Source: Anaerolineales bacterium
GTDB lineage: Bacteria; Chloroflexota; Anaerolineae; Anaerolineales; Villigracilaceae
Assembly (NCBI GenBank): GCA_014860745.1
Contig: JACZJC010000059.1
Coordinates: forward strand, 1 to 64,000
Direction: 5' to 3'
Length of the DNA stretch: 64,000 nucleotides
How positions within the stretch are numbered: the first letter of the stretch is position 1; the number at the start of each line of letters is the position of its first letter. The position numbers and the translations under genes were made by a program. The notes under the pieces were generated by a model. The model searched no databases and was not told where the DNA came from. It worked only from the letters and a program-made list of their open reading frames with translations. Shown here piece by piece: positions 32,501-40,611 of the stretch.

Positions 32501-33627
32501 ACTCATTATTACCCGAATTGCTAAAAGGGTTTTCTCATTTCACGCTGGGCAACGGTGTGATGATTGCCGCGGCTTTGATATTAATCTACCTGGCGGTGTT
32601 CAAGGAAATCGAACCTGTGCTTTTGCTGCCCATCGGTTTTGGGTGTCTGCTGTCAAATATTCCACTGGCAGGTATGACCGCCGCAGAGGGGATGATGGGC
32701 GTTTTATACGACGCAGGAATCAAAACAGAATTATTTCCATTGCTGATCTTCATCGGCGTCGGCGCGATGATCGATTTTTCTCCTCTGCTCGCACAGCCGC
32801 GCATGGTCCTGCTTGGCGCGGCGGGGCAATTTGGAATTTTCGGCACATTGATTCTTGCAATTGCACTGGGGTTTCCACTTAATCAAGCCGCCTCGATCGG
32901 CGTCATCGGCGCGATCGATGGGCCGACTTCCATTTTCGTGGCGACAAAACTTGCGCCTGAATTGCTTGCGCCGATCGCGGTGGCGGCATATTCCTACATG
33001 AGTCTGATCCCCATCATCCAGCCGCCGTTGATGAGACTGCTAACCACAAAAAAAGAGCGTATGATCCGAATGGAATATGCGCCGAAGCCGATTTCAAAAA
33101 CCACCCTGATATTCTTCCCCGTGGTATTGACCCTCGTCGTTGGCCTGCTCGTGCCCGAAGCCACGCCATTGATCTCCATGCTCATGCTTGGCAATTTGCT
33201 CAAAGTTTCGGGCGTGGTGGAAAGATTAAGCAACGCCGCACAAAACGAGATCATCAATATTTCCACTTTGTTTCTGGGGCTGGCCATCGGTTCCACGATG
33301 AGCGCGGCAAGTTTCTTGAATCTCGACACCGGTAAGATCATGGTTTTGGGATTGTTCGCTTTTTCGCTGGATACGGTTGCAGGCCTGTTGTTTGGAAAGC
33401 TCATGTCTGTGTTGAGCGGCGGGAAGATCAACCCGCTGATCGGCGCGGCGGGTATTTCCGCCTTCCCGATGGCGGGACGGCTGGCCGCAAAGACCGCCAA
33501 CGATGAAGACCCGAACAATTTTATTTTGATGCACGCCATGGGCGCGAATACGGCCGGGCAGTTGGGGAGCGTGATCGCGGGCGGGATTTTATTGTCGGTG
33601 GTGAGCAAGATGCTGGGGATTGGATAA
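32491..33627 (+). CDS. mmdB: Na+-translocating decarboxylase beta subunit
   Basis: A 378-residue polytopic membrane protein of the OadB/MmdB/GcdB family, which decarboxylates carboxybiotin and pumps Na+ outwards. It has about nine hydrophobic segments and the family motifs LLPIGFGCLLSNIPLAG, GVGAMIDFSPLL, GAIDGPTSIFVATKLAPELL (Asp essential for Na+ coupling in relatives) and MHAMGANTAGQLGSVIAGG. The start overlaps the carrier gene by 10 bp. A strong shared terminator follows. Together with the three preceding genes it forms a full primary sodium pump fuelled by decarboxylation. Confidence 0.95.
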   Translation: MDLNSLLPELLKGFSHFTLGNGVMIAAALILIYLAVFKEIEPVLLLPIGFGCLLSNIPLAGMTAAEGMMGVLYDAGIKTELFPLLIFIGVGAMIDFSPLLAQPRMVLLGAAGQFGIFGTLILAIALGFPLNQAASIGVIGAIDGPTSIFVATKLAPELLAPIAVAAYSYMSLIPIIQPPLMRLLTTKKERMIRMEYAPKPISKTTLIFFPVVLTLVVGLLVPEATPLISMLMLGNLLKVSGVVERLSNAAQNEIINISTLFLGLAIGSTMSAASFLNLDTGKIMVLGLFAFSLDTVAGLLFGKLMSVLSGGKINPLIGAAGISAFPMAGRLAAKTANDEDPNNFILMHAMGANTAGQLGSVIAGGILLSVVSKMLGIG

Positions 33628-33630
33628 AAA

Positions 33631-33661
33631 AAAGAGGATGGCTGTTCAGCCATCCTCTTTT
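33631..33661. terminator. Bidirectional terminator, 14-bp perfect stem
   Basis: AAAGAGGATGGCTG (33631-33644), loop TT, and its complement (33647-33660). It ends the decarboxylase operon; the convergent gene's stop codon (33646-33648) lies at the loop, so the stem also encodes that gene's last residues. Confidence 0.85.
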
Positions 33662-35670
33662 ATGTTTAAACCATCAGTGTGGACCGTCACACAATTTTTT
33701 CCCCGGGCCTTCGATGCGTATAAAGCCCCGTCCGCCGCTTCCAATATGTCCTGTCCGCTCAGCCCATGGGAGGGATAGGATGCGATCCCGATTGAAAGGG
33801 TGACTTGCAATTCCTGCCCATTGAAATTTTTCTGAAGCATTTGAAACGCCCGCCGCCATTGATTGGCGCGCTTTAAGGCGCCTTCCACTGCCGCGTTGGG
33901 CATTAAAACGACAAACTCATCGCCGCCATACCGGCAGCTTATATCTCCCTGGCGAACATTATGGGTAAGGATCCCGGCAAGTGATTTCAGGATCATGTCC
34001 CCGGCCGAATGGCTGTGACGGTCGTTAAGAGTCTTGAAATTGTCGATATCGATCATGGCAATGCAAAAACCGCTTTCGTTCCGTTTGGCCTGCGCCGACT
34101 CCCGCTCCAACGCTTCTTCGAGGATGCGGCGGTTGTACAGCCCCGTCAGCGGGTCGCGGATGGCCTGTTCGCGCAATTGATCCTGCAGGGAAATAATCTC
34201 TTGCATTTGGTTTTGCAGGCGGTGATTTGCTTCCTGCAATTCCCGTTCCATCAGCTTCCGTTTTGTAATTTCCTGTTTAATGGCAACGTAATTCGTGATT
34301 TCCCTTTTTTCATTGTAAACAGGGGCGATGGTCATTTCCTCCACATACAGATGCCCATTCTTATGGCGGTTGATGATCTCTCCCTGCCAGATTTGGCCGG
34401 AAAGTATGGTATTCCACAGTTTTTCATAAAAGGGCTGATCCTGCTCGCCCGATTTCAAAAAAGATAAATTTTTGCCGAGCGCCTCTCCCGATGAATAGCC
34501 TGTAATGTCAGTAAAGGCGCGGTTGACCCAGATACATTCCCCGTTTAAGTCTGTGATCACCACGGCATTCACGGCGGCGTTCAAGGCCGCGCTCTGCAGG
34601 TTGATCATTTCATTACGCTGTTCGATCAGACGGGCGGTCTGGTTTCGGCTGGTGACATCGCGCGCCAAAATAACCTGTCCGGCAACCTGTCCCTGAGAAT
34701 CTGCCAGGGGTGTAATGACCAGTTCCAGGTCGCGGGGCGAGGCGGTGTTTATGGTGACAGACTCATGGATGCTCCCAACATGGTCGTATTTGCCGAGCAG
34801 GTCGGGCAATTCCTTCAATAATTCGGAAACCGGCCGGCCGGTCACCTGGTCATGGGTTCTATCGAACCATTCCAGCCCGACGTGGTTGATATCCACTACA
34901 CGGTTTTCGGCGTCCAGCACCAAGACCATTTCGGGAATCTCCTCAAAAACAACCTCTCTGGCAATAGGCGCGAGTTCCAAAAATCCAAATCGTAAAACGC
35001 CGAAGCTGAAAAGCAATCCGCCAAAGATAAAAGCAACCGGGGTGAAATCCACCTGGGCGGGGGACTGCGGGGACAGAACTTTCTCGAAGAGATAATATAA
35101 ATTTGCAAGGATGGGAATGAGCACTCCGATCAGCAGCATAGTGCTCTGGCCGCGGTATATGCCGGGGTAGCGCACAACCGCCCGCAAAATTACGAAAAAC
35201 CCAAGCAGTAATAAAAAGTAATTTTGCGCCATCTGCACCCAAAACCATACGCCGCCTTCGATGGTGACGGGTCCCATGCCGGTTTCATATTTCAGGGACG
35301 CATGATAAAAATGACTTAGCGGTGAAAACACAAGGATCAGCGTCAAAACCGGGATGACGAATAAAAACAAAATCCCTTTTCGTGAAAACCAGCGCGCCTG
35401 CTGAGTATAAACGAACGAGAACATGAACCACAGCGGGGGGATGGCAACGATGCTCAAGACTTCAAGCTTCAACCAGAATATCTTTAATGCAACGGAAGTA
35501 GAGATGATCTCCAACCCATATGTCAGCGAGAATAAACCGGCCATAAGCATAAGCAGGGCAAAATATCCCTGCCCACCCTGGGTGCGTTTTTTCGCGCTGC
35601 GCAAGGCAAGCCATATGCCAATAAAAAAATTCACGAACAAAACCCCTGAAATCGCCCAATAGGTGTTCAC
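33646..35670 (-). CDS. Diguanylate cyclase with 7TM sensor, two PAS domains and GGDEF output
   Basis: A 674-residue membrane signalling protein making c-di-GMP. The first 220 residues hold seven hydrophobic helices of the 7TM sensor type often found on kinases (VNTYWAISGVLFVNFFIG..., QARWFSRKGILFLFVIPVL). Two PAS domains follow (about 230-340 and 360-475), a short coiled coil, and a GGDEF domain (about 510-665) with active-site GGDEF and the inhibitory I-site RQGD just before it. The GTG at 35670 is chosen because TATAAT lies 6 bp upstream; the longer ATG frame at 35769 crosses into the neighbouring promoter. It should be active and feedback-inhibited. Confidence 0.92.
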   Translation of the reverse strand: MNTYWAISGVLFVNFFIGIWLALRSAKKRTQGGQGYFALLMLMAGLFSLTYGLEIISTSVALKIFWLKLEVLSIVAIPPLWFMFSFVYTQQARWFSRKGILFLFVIPVLTLILVFSPLSHFYHASLKYETGMGPVTIEGGVWFWVQMAQNYFLLLLGFFVILRAVVRYPGIYRGQSTMLLIGVLIPILANLYYLFEKVLSPQSPAQVDFTPVAFIFGGLLFSFGVLRFGFLELAPIAREVVFEEIPEMVLVLDAENRVVDINHVGLEWFDRTHDQVTGRPVSELLKELPDLLGKYDHVGSIHESVTINTASPRDLELVITPLADSQGQVAGQVILARDVTSRNQTARLIEQRNEMINLQSAALNAAVNAVVITDLNGECIWVNRAFTDITGYSSGEALGKNLSFLKSGEQDQPFYEKLWNTILSGQIWQGEIINRHKNGHLYVEEMTIAPVYNEKREITNYVAIKQEITKRKLMERELQEANHRLQNQMQEIISLQDQLREQAIRDPLTGLYNRRILEEALERESAQAKRNESGFCIAMIDIDNFKTLNDRHSHSAGDMILKSLAGILTHNVRQGDISCRYGGDEFVVLMPNAAVEGALKRANQWRRAFQMLQKNFNGQELQVTLSIGIASYPSHGLSGQDILEAADGALYASKARGKNCVTVHTDGLNIKEDG

Positions 35671-35676
35671 CCTCTC

Positions 35677-35682
35677 ATTATA
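35677..35682 (-). promoter_or_regulatory. -10 element of the GGDEF gene, leaderless spacing
   Basis: TATAAT on the minus strand with 6 bp (cctctc on the plus strand) to the GTG start at 35670; no ribosome-binding site can fit. Confidence 0.6.
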
Positions 35683-35705
35683 AAGAAAAAACCGGGATTG
35701 TGCGC

Positions 35706-35727
35706 TATAATCAAGTTGTCTGACAAC
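35706..35727 (+). promoter_or_regulatory. -10 element and GntR/FadR-like palindrome for the PLP enzyme gene
   Basis: TATAAT (35706-35711) is followed by GTTGTC-T-GACAAC (35715-35727) at the predicted transcription start. The core TTGTCTGACAA fits the general FadR-type GntR operator pattern TnGTnnnACnA. A CAGGAGAAA ribosome site precedes the ATG at 35747. Confidence 0.5.
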
Positions 35728-35746
35728 TATTCTCAGGAGAAACCCC

Positions 35747-37213
35747 ATGACTACGATTGACCTGACCATTCACAAAGACCGCCGCGCCCGCGCCATTCAA
35801 CGCGCAAAAGAGCGCAACATCATCATTCCCACCTACGCCCAGATGAAAGACCCCTCGAAAATTCCGGCAAAAGTAAAAGAGGAATTGAAGAGCATCGGAC
35901 TCTGGGATATTCACCCGCGAAATTTGTTCCGCATCAACTGGCACAATCAACCCACCGCATCTGGCGGGACTTTTGGCGGAGTCAACTTCGTCGAGTTTCC
36001 CTCTTCGCTGACGGGAGTCAAGGCGCGCATCATTGCAATCGTTGGCAAGTGGTTCCCCACCGGCGCACACAAAGTCGGCGCGGCGTTCTCTTGTCTCGTG
36101 CCGCGACTGGTCACAGGTCAGTTCGACCCGACAACACAAAAAGCAGTCTGGCCCTCCACAGGCAATTACTGCCGCGGCGGGGCATACGACTCCGCATTGC
36201 TGGCCTGCGAATCCATTGCCATTTTGCCCGAAGGCATGTCAAAGGAACGCTTCGAATGGCTGGAAAAAGTTGCAGGCGAAACCATCAAGACCCCTGGCTC
36301 CGAATCCAACGTAAAAGAAATTTTTGACAAGTGCTGGGAATTAAGAAATTCGGGTCAAGACCTGATGATCTTCAATCAGTTCGACGAGTTTGGCAATTAC
36401 CTCTGGCACTACGAAGTGACAGGTCACGCCATGGAAGAAGTGCTCAAGAAAGTAATGGGCAAGGACGACCGCTTCCGCGGCATGGCGTCCGCAACAGGTT
36501 CAGGCGGCACAATTGCCAGCGGCGACTATCTCAAGCAGATCTTCCCTGAAAGCAAGATCGTGGCAAGCGAAGCTTTGCAATGCCCAACACTTTTGGAAAA
36601 TGGATTTGGCTCGCATCGCATCGAAGGCATCGGCGACAAGCACGTGCCGTGGGTGCACAACACCAAGAACACGGATGTAGTCACCGCCATTGACGACAAT
36701 GCCGTGGTAAACATCTCCCGCCTCTTTAACGAAGAAAACGGACGCGCCTATCTCGCAGAAAAAGGCGTACCTGAATCCATCATTTCCAATCTCGACCTGC
36801 TTGGCTTCTCTGGCATCTCGAATGTACTTACCTGCATCAAGACCGCCAAATACTATGAGATGGACGAAAACGATGTGATGATCACCATGCTGACCGACTC
36901 GATGGAACTCTATCGCTCGCGCTTGCATGAAATGCACCAGGAGTTCGGCGAATACAGCGAGAAGGACGCCGCCGCAGATTTCGCCCGCTACCTGCACGGC
37001 CAGTCCACAGATAACATGCTCGAACTCACTTACCCTGAACGACGACGAGTCCACAACTTGAAATACTACACCTGGGTCGAGCAACAGGGTAAAACATATG
37101 AGGAAATTCAACAGCAATGGTACCAGCCCGATTATTGGACGCAGGTTCAAAAGCAGGCCGATGAAATTGATGAATTAATAGTTGACTTCAATAAAGAAGT
37201 AGGAATAGCCTAA
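35747..37213 (+). CDS. PLP-dependent fold-type II enzyme (TrpB/cysteine-synthase-like), substrate unknown
   Basis: A 488-residue PLP enzyme. The Schiff-base Lys is K109 in FPTGAHKVGAAF, close to the GAHK motif of TrpB. The phosphate-binding loop is ATGSGGTIASG. A long N-terminal region (1-95, with WDIHPRNLFRINWHNQP) and a C-terminal extension rich in charged and aromatic residues go beyond TrpB or cysteine synthase (300-400 residues). No TrpA or other tryptophan gene is adjacent. It stands alone under a promoter with a GntR-type palindrome, so amino-acid or carbon catabolism is a reasonable guess. I do not assign a reaction. Confidence 0.8.
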   Translation: MTTIDLTIHKDRRARAIQRAKERNIIIPTYAQMKDPSKIPAKVKEELKSIGLWDIHPRNLFRINWHNQPTASGGTFGGVNFVEFPSSLTGVKARIIAIVGKWFPTGAHKVGAAFSCLVPRLVTGQFDPTTQKAVWPSTGNYCRGGAYDSALLACESIAILPEGMSKERFEWLEKVAGETIKTPGSESNVKEIFDKCWELRNSGQDLMIFNQFDEFGNYLWHYEVTGHAMEEVLKKVMGKDDRFRGMASATGSGGTIASGDYLKQIFPESKIVASEALQCPTLLENGFGSHRIEGIGDKHVPWVHNTKNTDVVTAIDDNAVVNISRLFNEENGRAYLAEKGVPESIISNLDLLGFSGISNVLTCIKTAKYYEMDENDVMITMLTDSMELYRSRLHEMHQEFGEYSEKDAAADFARYLHGQSTDNMLELTYPERRRVHNLKYYTWVEQQGKTYEEIQQQWYQPDYWTQVQKQADEIDELIVDFNKEVGIA

Positions 37214-37220
37214 CAAACGA

Positions 37221-37256
37221 AGTAACGGTCACCTTCAGAGTGACCGTTACTTTTTT
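37221..37256. terminator. Convergent terminator
   Basis: AGTAACGGTCAC (37221-37232) pairs with GTGACCGTTACT (37240-37251), loop CTTCAGA, followed by a T-run. It separates converging stops at 37213 and 37255. Confidence 0.85.
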
Positions 37257-38265
37257 AACATCCACTCATCACCGTTTTATAAATCGCCCGCAACAAAGAC
37301 GACGATTCATCCAGCGTATCCTGTCCCAATTCCCAGAACATCACCCCGCCAGCGTTTTGGCTTCTTGCAAAGCAGGTCTTTTGCTGGATCGTTGTGATTC
37401 CGTTAAAGAACAGCCCGTCGACCTCATCCACTTCCGGTGCAGGCCGATATTTGCTGACGATCTCAGCATAAGAGAGCTCTCGCTCAAAATCATTTACCCC
37501 GCGCGCATAGAACGGCATGCCCAGCACCAGCTTCTCGGCTGGAATACCTGCATCCAAAAATAGTTGAAAATCTTTAAGAGCTTGTTCGTACGTAGAATGC
37601 CTTTCTGCATGGTCGTAGGACATGATATGGACCCGGTCCACGATGGCGAATTCGCTCAAAGGAATGGATGGATCTGCGGGCAGGGCCACGCTGACGAACA
37701 ATTCATGCTCCGAAAGGAAGAGTCTCATCTCAGCCAGCAGGGTGACGTAATCGGCAAACTCCTTATTGGTTTGCGGGAATTCCCAATCGAAATCGACACC
37801 GTCAATTTCATGAGAAAGCATGTAATCGAGCAGGTTGGCGATAAATTGACGGCGAATGCCGGGGTCGGCGGTCATAGCGGCAAAATCGTCCCCGCGTTCC
37901 CAGCCGCCGACCGAAAGATGAACGCGCAAGCCATACTGGTTCTTCAGCTCAATTAATCGCGACCAGTTTTCCTCGGTCAGGCGCGAGGTATCGAGAGAAC
38001 CGTCTGCGCGAGGCTCGGCGGAAAAATAAATAATATCGGTGAGGTGTTTTGCCCATTCAGAATTTAGCTCGCGGTAGTCAGGAAAGTAGCCGATCATGGC
38101 AAAAGGCGGTATCGGCTCCTGCGTAAGGGTTGGTTGGTCAGGAAGAGGCTCGGGCGTAGCCGATGCTGCCTGGGCAGAAGCAAGCTCAGTCTGAGGAAGA
38201 GGCGTGGCATTTCCTCCACAAGAGGTGAGCAGGATGAGAGTTAAAAGAATGGGGAGTCGTTTCAC
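37255..38265 (-). CDS. Glycoside hydrolase family 18 lipoprotein
   Basis: A 336-residue surface lipoprotein with a chitinase-like fold. It starts at GTG 38265 with MKRLPILLTLILLTSC, lipobox LTSC with the lipidated Cys at residue 16, then a Pro/Thr/Glu-rich spacer. The GH18 barrel (about 55-335) has the catalytic DGVDFDWE (D155-D158-D160-E162, Glu as acid), LSVGG on beta-3, SYDHAE and the end VMFWELGQD. Substrates of the family are chitin or peptidoglycan-type beta-glycosides. The promoter is 21 bp wide and shared back-to-back with the following gene. Confidence 0.92.
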   Translation of the reverse strand: MKRLPILLTLILLTSCGGNATPLPQTELASAQAASATPEPLPDQPTLTQEPIPPFAMIGYFPDYRELNSEWAKHLTDIIYFSAEPRADGSLDTSRLTEENWSRLIELKNQYGLRVHLSVGGWERGDDFAAMTADPGIRRQFIANLLDYMLSHEIDGVDFDWEFPQTNKEFADYVTLLAEMRLFLSEHELFVSVALPADPSIPLSEFAIVDRVHIMSYDHAERHSTYEQALKDFQLFLDAGIPAEKLVLGMPFYARGVNDFERELSYAEIVSKYRPAPEVDEVDGLFFNGITTIQQKTCFARSQNAGGVMFWELGQDTLDESSSLLRAIYKTVMSGC

Positions 38266-38272
38266 AACTAAT

Positions 38273-38280
38273 ATTATAAT
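38273..38280. promoter_or_regulatory. Overlapping divergent -10 elements
   Basis: The 8 bases ATTATAAT contain TATAAT on both strands (minus 38278 to 38273, plus 38275 to 38280). They are 7 bp from the GTG at 38265 and 6 bp from the ATG at 38287, so both transcripts should be leaderless. Confidence 0.6.
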
Positions 38281-38286
38281 TAATAT

Positions 38287-38850
38287 ATGTTGAAATCCAC
38301 CGACCTGATTTTGGTCTGCCTGCTCCCCACCCCGAGAGATTTGGAAATTGCGCGGCTGCTGGGATGGTACCGTATTCCGCTTCGCACCGCGCCGAAGATT
38401 GTTGCTGTGGACTACCTGGCTTTTTACCAGCCCTCGGCATTCGGCGATCGCGGCGGACTAATCGAATTCATTGCCCCGATCCGCGGACATGAATTGACAA
38501 CGCGCGGCGAACTGCTTAAAGACGAATCGGACCACCCGCGTGCCCGGGAGGAATATTACAAGATTCAGCTTGGCGGATTGGAGAAATTAAAAGAGCCCAT
38601 CAAGGCGGAAAAATGGAAGCGGCTCACCTTTCTATACTCTACGGGCGAATATTTGCTGAACGCCAGGTTATTAAACGACCTGGTCGTGCAAAACCAGGAA
38701 CGCGAGATTCTGTGGAAAAACCTGCGCGAGCGCGCCGAAAACGGACAGCTGTACAAAACTGACCTGCCCGAAGCGGACATCCCTCCCGAGGTTTTAATGG
38801 CTCTTTTGGGCATAAAAGACTTACAAGCAGATTACGAAGCCCCCCAATAG
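38287..38850 (+). CDS. Conserved-looking hypothetical protein
   Basis: A 187-residue cytoplasmic protein of unknown function. It starts MLKSTDLILVCLLPTPRDLEIARLLGWYRIPLRTAPKIVAVDYLAFYQPSAFG, with mixed alpha/beta character, a Trp/Tyr/Arg-rich early region and a charged helical C-terminal half. It resembles no named family that I recognise. Its start codon has no ribosome site and lies 6 bp after a -10 box. It precedes the pseudo-receiver/transposase-derived gene by 49 bp on the same strand; a second -10-like box there suggests separate transcription. Confidence 0.75.
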   Translation: MLKSTDLILVCLLPTPRDLEIARLLGWYRIPLRTAPKIVAVDYLAFYQPSAFGDRGGLIEFIAPIRGHELTTRGELLKDESDHPRAREEYYKIQLGGLEKLKEPIKAEKWKRLTFLYSTGEYLLNARLLNDLVVQNQEREILWKNLRERAENGQLYKTDLPEADIPPEVLMALLGIKDLQADYEAPQ

Positions 38851-38899
38851 TCCTCGGTTTCCTTGATTCCGCCTGTACTAAGTGATAAACTTTAGACAA

Positions 38900-40540
38900 A
38901 TGCCAGCCGATATTCTTATAGTTACCCCTTCCGCCAGCCTCGGAGAAAATATCCGCCGTACGCTGGATGAAACCAGGCTCTACCGAAGCCATATTGTCAA
39001 CAATAAGGCTTCTGCTGTTGTACGAGCAGATGAAATTGGCGTACCCATTGCTCTGCTGGACCACGCCCTCGGTGAAGATTGGGTGCTCGAAATCGGAATT
39101 GCCTTGCGCACAGTCCGCCCGGGTCTTAACCTGGTCATCCTTTGCGATGAAAATACCTCTCCACCTGAGTTTGATAGCCTGCGCCCATGGATCCTTGTCC
39201 ACAAGCCTTTCAAGATGTCCGAATTTATGAACGCGATCAGCCAACCCCGACCCATTATGCCTGCCCCTCAACCGAGCGTCACCGCTCCGCTGCCCTGGCT
39301 TAGCGACCAAAACAAAGCCGCGCAGCATCTCACCCGCCTCACTTTGGAATCCTCCGCACAAGCCGCATTGATCACTCTCCAGAATGACCTGTGGGCATAC
39401 GCGGGCGGGCTCTCCCAAAACGCAGCCCGGGAAGTGGCACAAACGGTCACCCGCAATTGGGACGGACAAAAAGGCTCGGACCTGCTGCGGTTCATCCGCC
39501 TTGAAAGCACCAAGGCTGAGCACATGCTCTACGCCACACGTCTCACTGTCGATACTGTGCTCGCATTTGTCTTCGACGCGGAGACTCCCTTCAGCACCAT
39601 CCGCGCCCAGGCAAGCAAGCTCGTCAATGATTTCGAAAGCGACAGGCCTGAATCGCAAAAACCTGCAAAGCCCGCACCGAAAGAAATCAATGATTTTCCA
39701 GAGGACCTGGAAGAAAACGATGCGCTGGATATAGCCCCGATTTCAAACATCCTTTCGGATATCCCCGCGCCAAACCCCGACCCCGCCTCCGCCCGAAACC
39801 CTGGCCTGCCTCGCCAAAAAGAAAAATTCGACCCCAACCAGACTCGCGTCTCGGAACCGCTTTCGAATGCCTCTGTTTTCAACCGTGAGGCATCCCCCTC
39901 CGTCCAGTTGAACCATCTGATCATGACAGACCAGGCTCAAACCCAAAAAATGAGCGCCGAACCACAAACCGCATTCAACGAGGTGGAAGTCACAGCGCCG
40001 TCCCGTCTGCGCAGGCCTGAAACTCCCGTTGCCAAGCCTGCCCCCGGCGAGACGGAAGTGACCCGCGAAAGCACATCCACCGAGGCGGCTCGAAAACTGG
40101 TGGTGGAACCCACCACAGCAGGGTTGTATCATCTCACTTATGCCTGCCTGCTCGTTCCGCGGTTTTCATCGCATTACCTCACTGGCGATCTTGCCGACCA
40201 TCTCGGTGACTGGCTGCCAAATATATGCATCGCATTTGGCTGGCGGTTGGAATACCTGGCTGTGCGCCCGGAGTATTTGCAATGGGTTGTGAATGTTCAA
40301 CCGAATACCTCGCCCGGATATCTCATGCGCATCATGCGCCAGCAGACTTCAGAAAAGATTTTTAGCGATTTCAACCGCTTCAAGAAGGAAAACCCATCCG
40401 GTGATTTTTGGGCCCCCGGGTATCTCATCATGGGCGGAACGCAGCCCCACCCGCCGCAATTGGTTAGGGATTACATTCGCCAGACCCGTCAGCGCCAGGG
40501 GCAGGAAGCGGCGCCGAATCCGCCTCGCAGTCGTCAATAA
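38900..40540 (+). CDS. Pseudo-receiver protein with IS200/Y1-transposase-derived C-terminal domain
   Basis: A 546-residue fusion. Residues 1-117 follow the receiver fold (ADILIVTPSAS, D54 in ALLDHAL, K102 in VHKPF), but the acidic pair before the Mg2+ site is absent (TPSAS), so it is a pseudo-receiver. Residues 120-230 are helical, and about 230-400 are a long low-complexity linker. The C-terminus (about 410-535) aligns along its length with IS200/IS605 Y1 transposases: YHLTYACLL, LTGDLADHL, GWRLEYLAVRPEYLQWVV, TSEKIF, FWAPGYLI, LVRDYIRQT. The catalytic HUH histidines (DHVH in transposases) are replaced by E458-Y-L-Q; the Tyr at 525 is kept but the downstream Gln is not. So it is likely a domesticated nucleic-acid-binding domain, not a nuclease. 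Confidence 0.7.
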   Translation: MPADILIVTPSASLGENIRRTLDETRLYRSHIVNNKASAVVRADEIGVPIALLDHALGEDWVLEIGIALRTVRPGLNLVILCDENTSPPEFDSLRPWILVHKPFKMSEFMNAISQPRPIMPAPQPSVTAPLPWLSDQNKAAQHLTRLTLESSAQAALITLQNDLWAYAGGLSQNAAREVAQTVTRNWDGQKGSDLLRFIRLESTKAEHMLYATRLTVDTVLAFVFDAETPFSTIRAQASKLVNDFESDRPESQKPAKPAPKEINDFPEDLEENDALDIAPISNILSDIPAPNPDPASARNPGLPRQKEKFDPNQTRVSEPLSNASVFNREASPSVQLNHLIMTDQAQTQKMSAEPQTAFNEVEVTAPSRLRRPETPVAKPAPGETEVTRESTSTEAARKLVVEPTTAGLYHLTYACLLVPRFSSHYLTGDLADHLGDWLPNICIAFGWRLEYLAVRPEYLQWVVNVQPNTSPGYLMRIMRQQTSEKIFSDFNRFKKENPSGDFWAPGYLIMGGTQPHPPQLVRDYIRQTRQRQGQEAAPNPPRSRQ

Positions 40541-40545
40541 AATCA

Positions 40546-40575
40546 AGCGCAGAGTATAATCACTCTGCGCTTTTT
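40546..40575 (+). terminator. Terminator whose loop contains a -10 promoter element
   Basis: AGCGCAGAGT (40546-40555) pairs with ACTCTGCGCT (40562-40571), then TTTTG. TATAAT at 40555-40560 spans the loop and may be the polA promoter, 51 bp before the polA start. Confidence 0.75.
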
Positions 40576-40611
40576 GTTTAATAACTTCAAATCCAAACCA
40601 AAGATTAAACC

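Noticed and set aside
36500-37150. Long minus-strand ORF opposite the PLP enzyme gene
   Set aside because: The plus-strand gene has full family motifs, and the minus-strand translation shows no domain-like pattern; it is a shadow frame.
38900-40540. An active IS200-like insertion sequence
   Set aside because: No HUH histidines, no terminal hairpins or tnpB nearby, and the domain is fused to a receiver-like region in an ordinary gene context.
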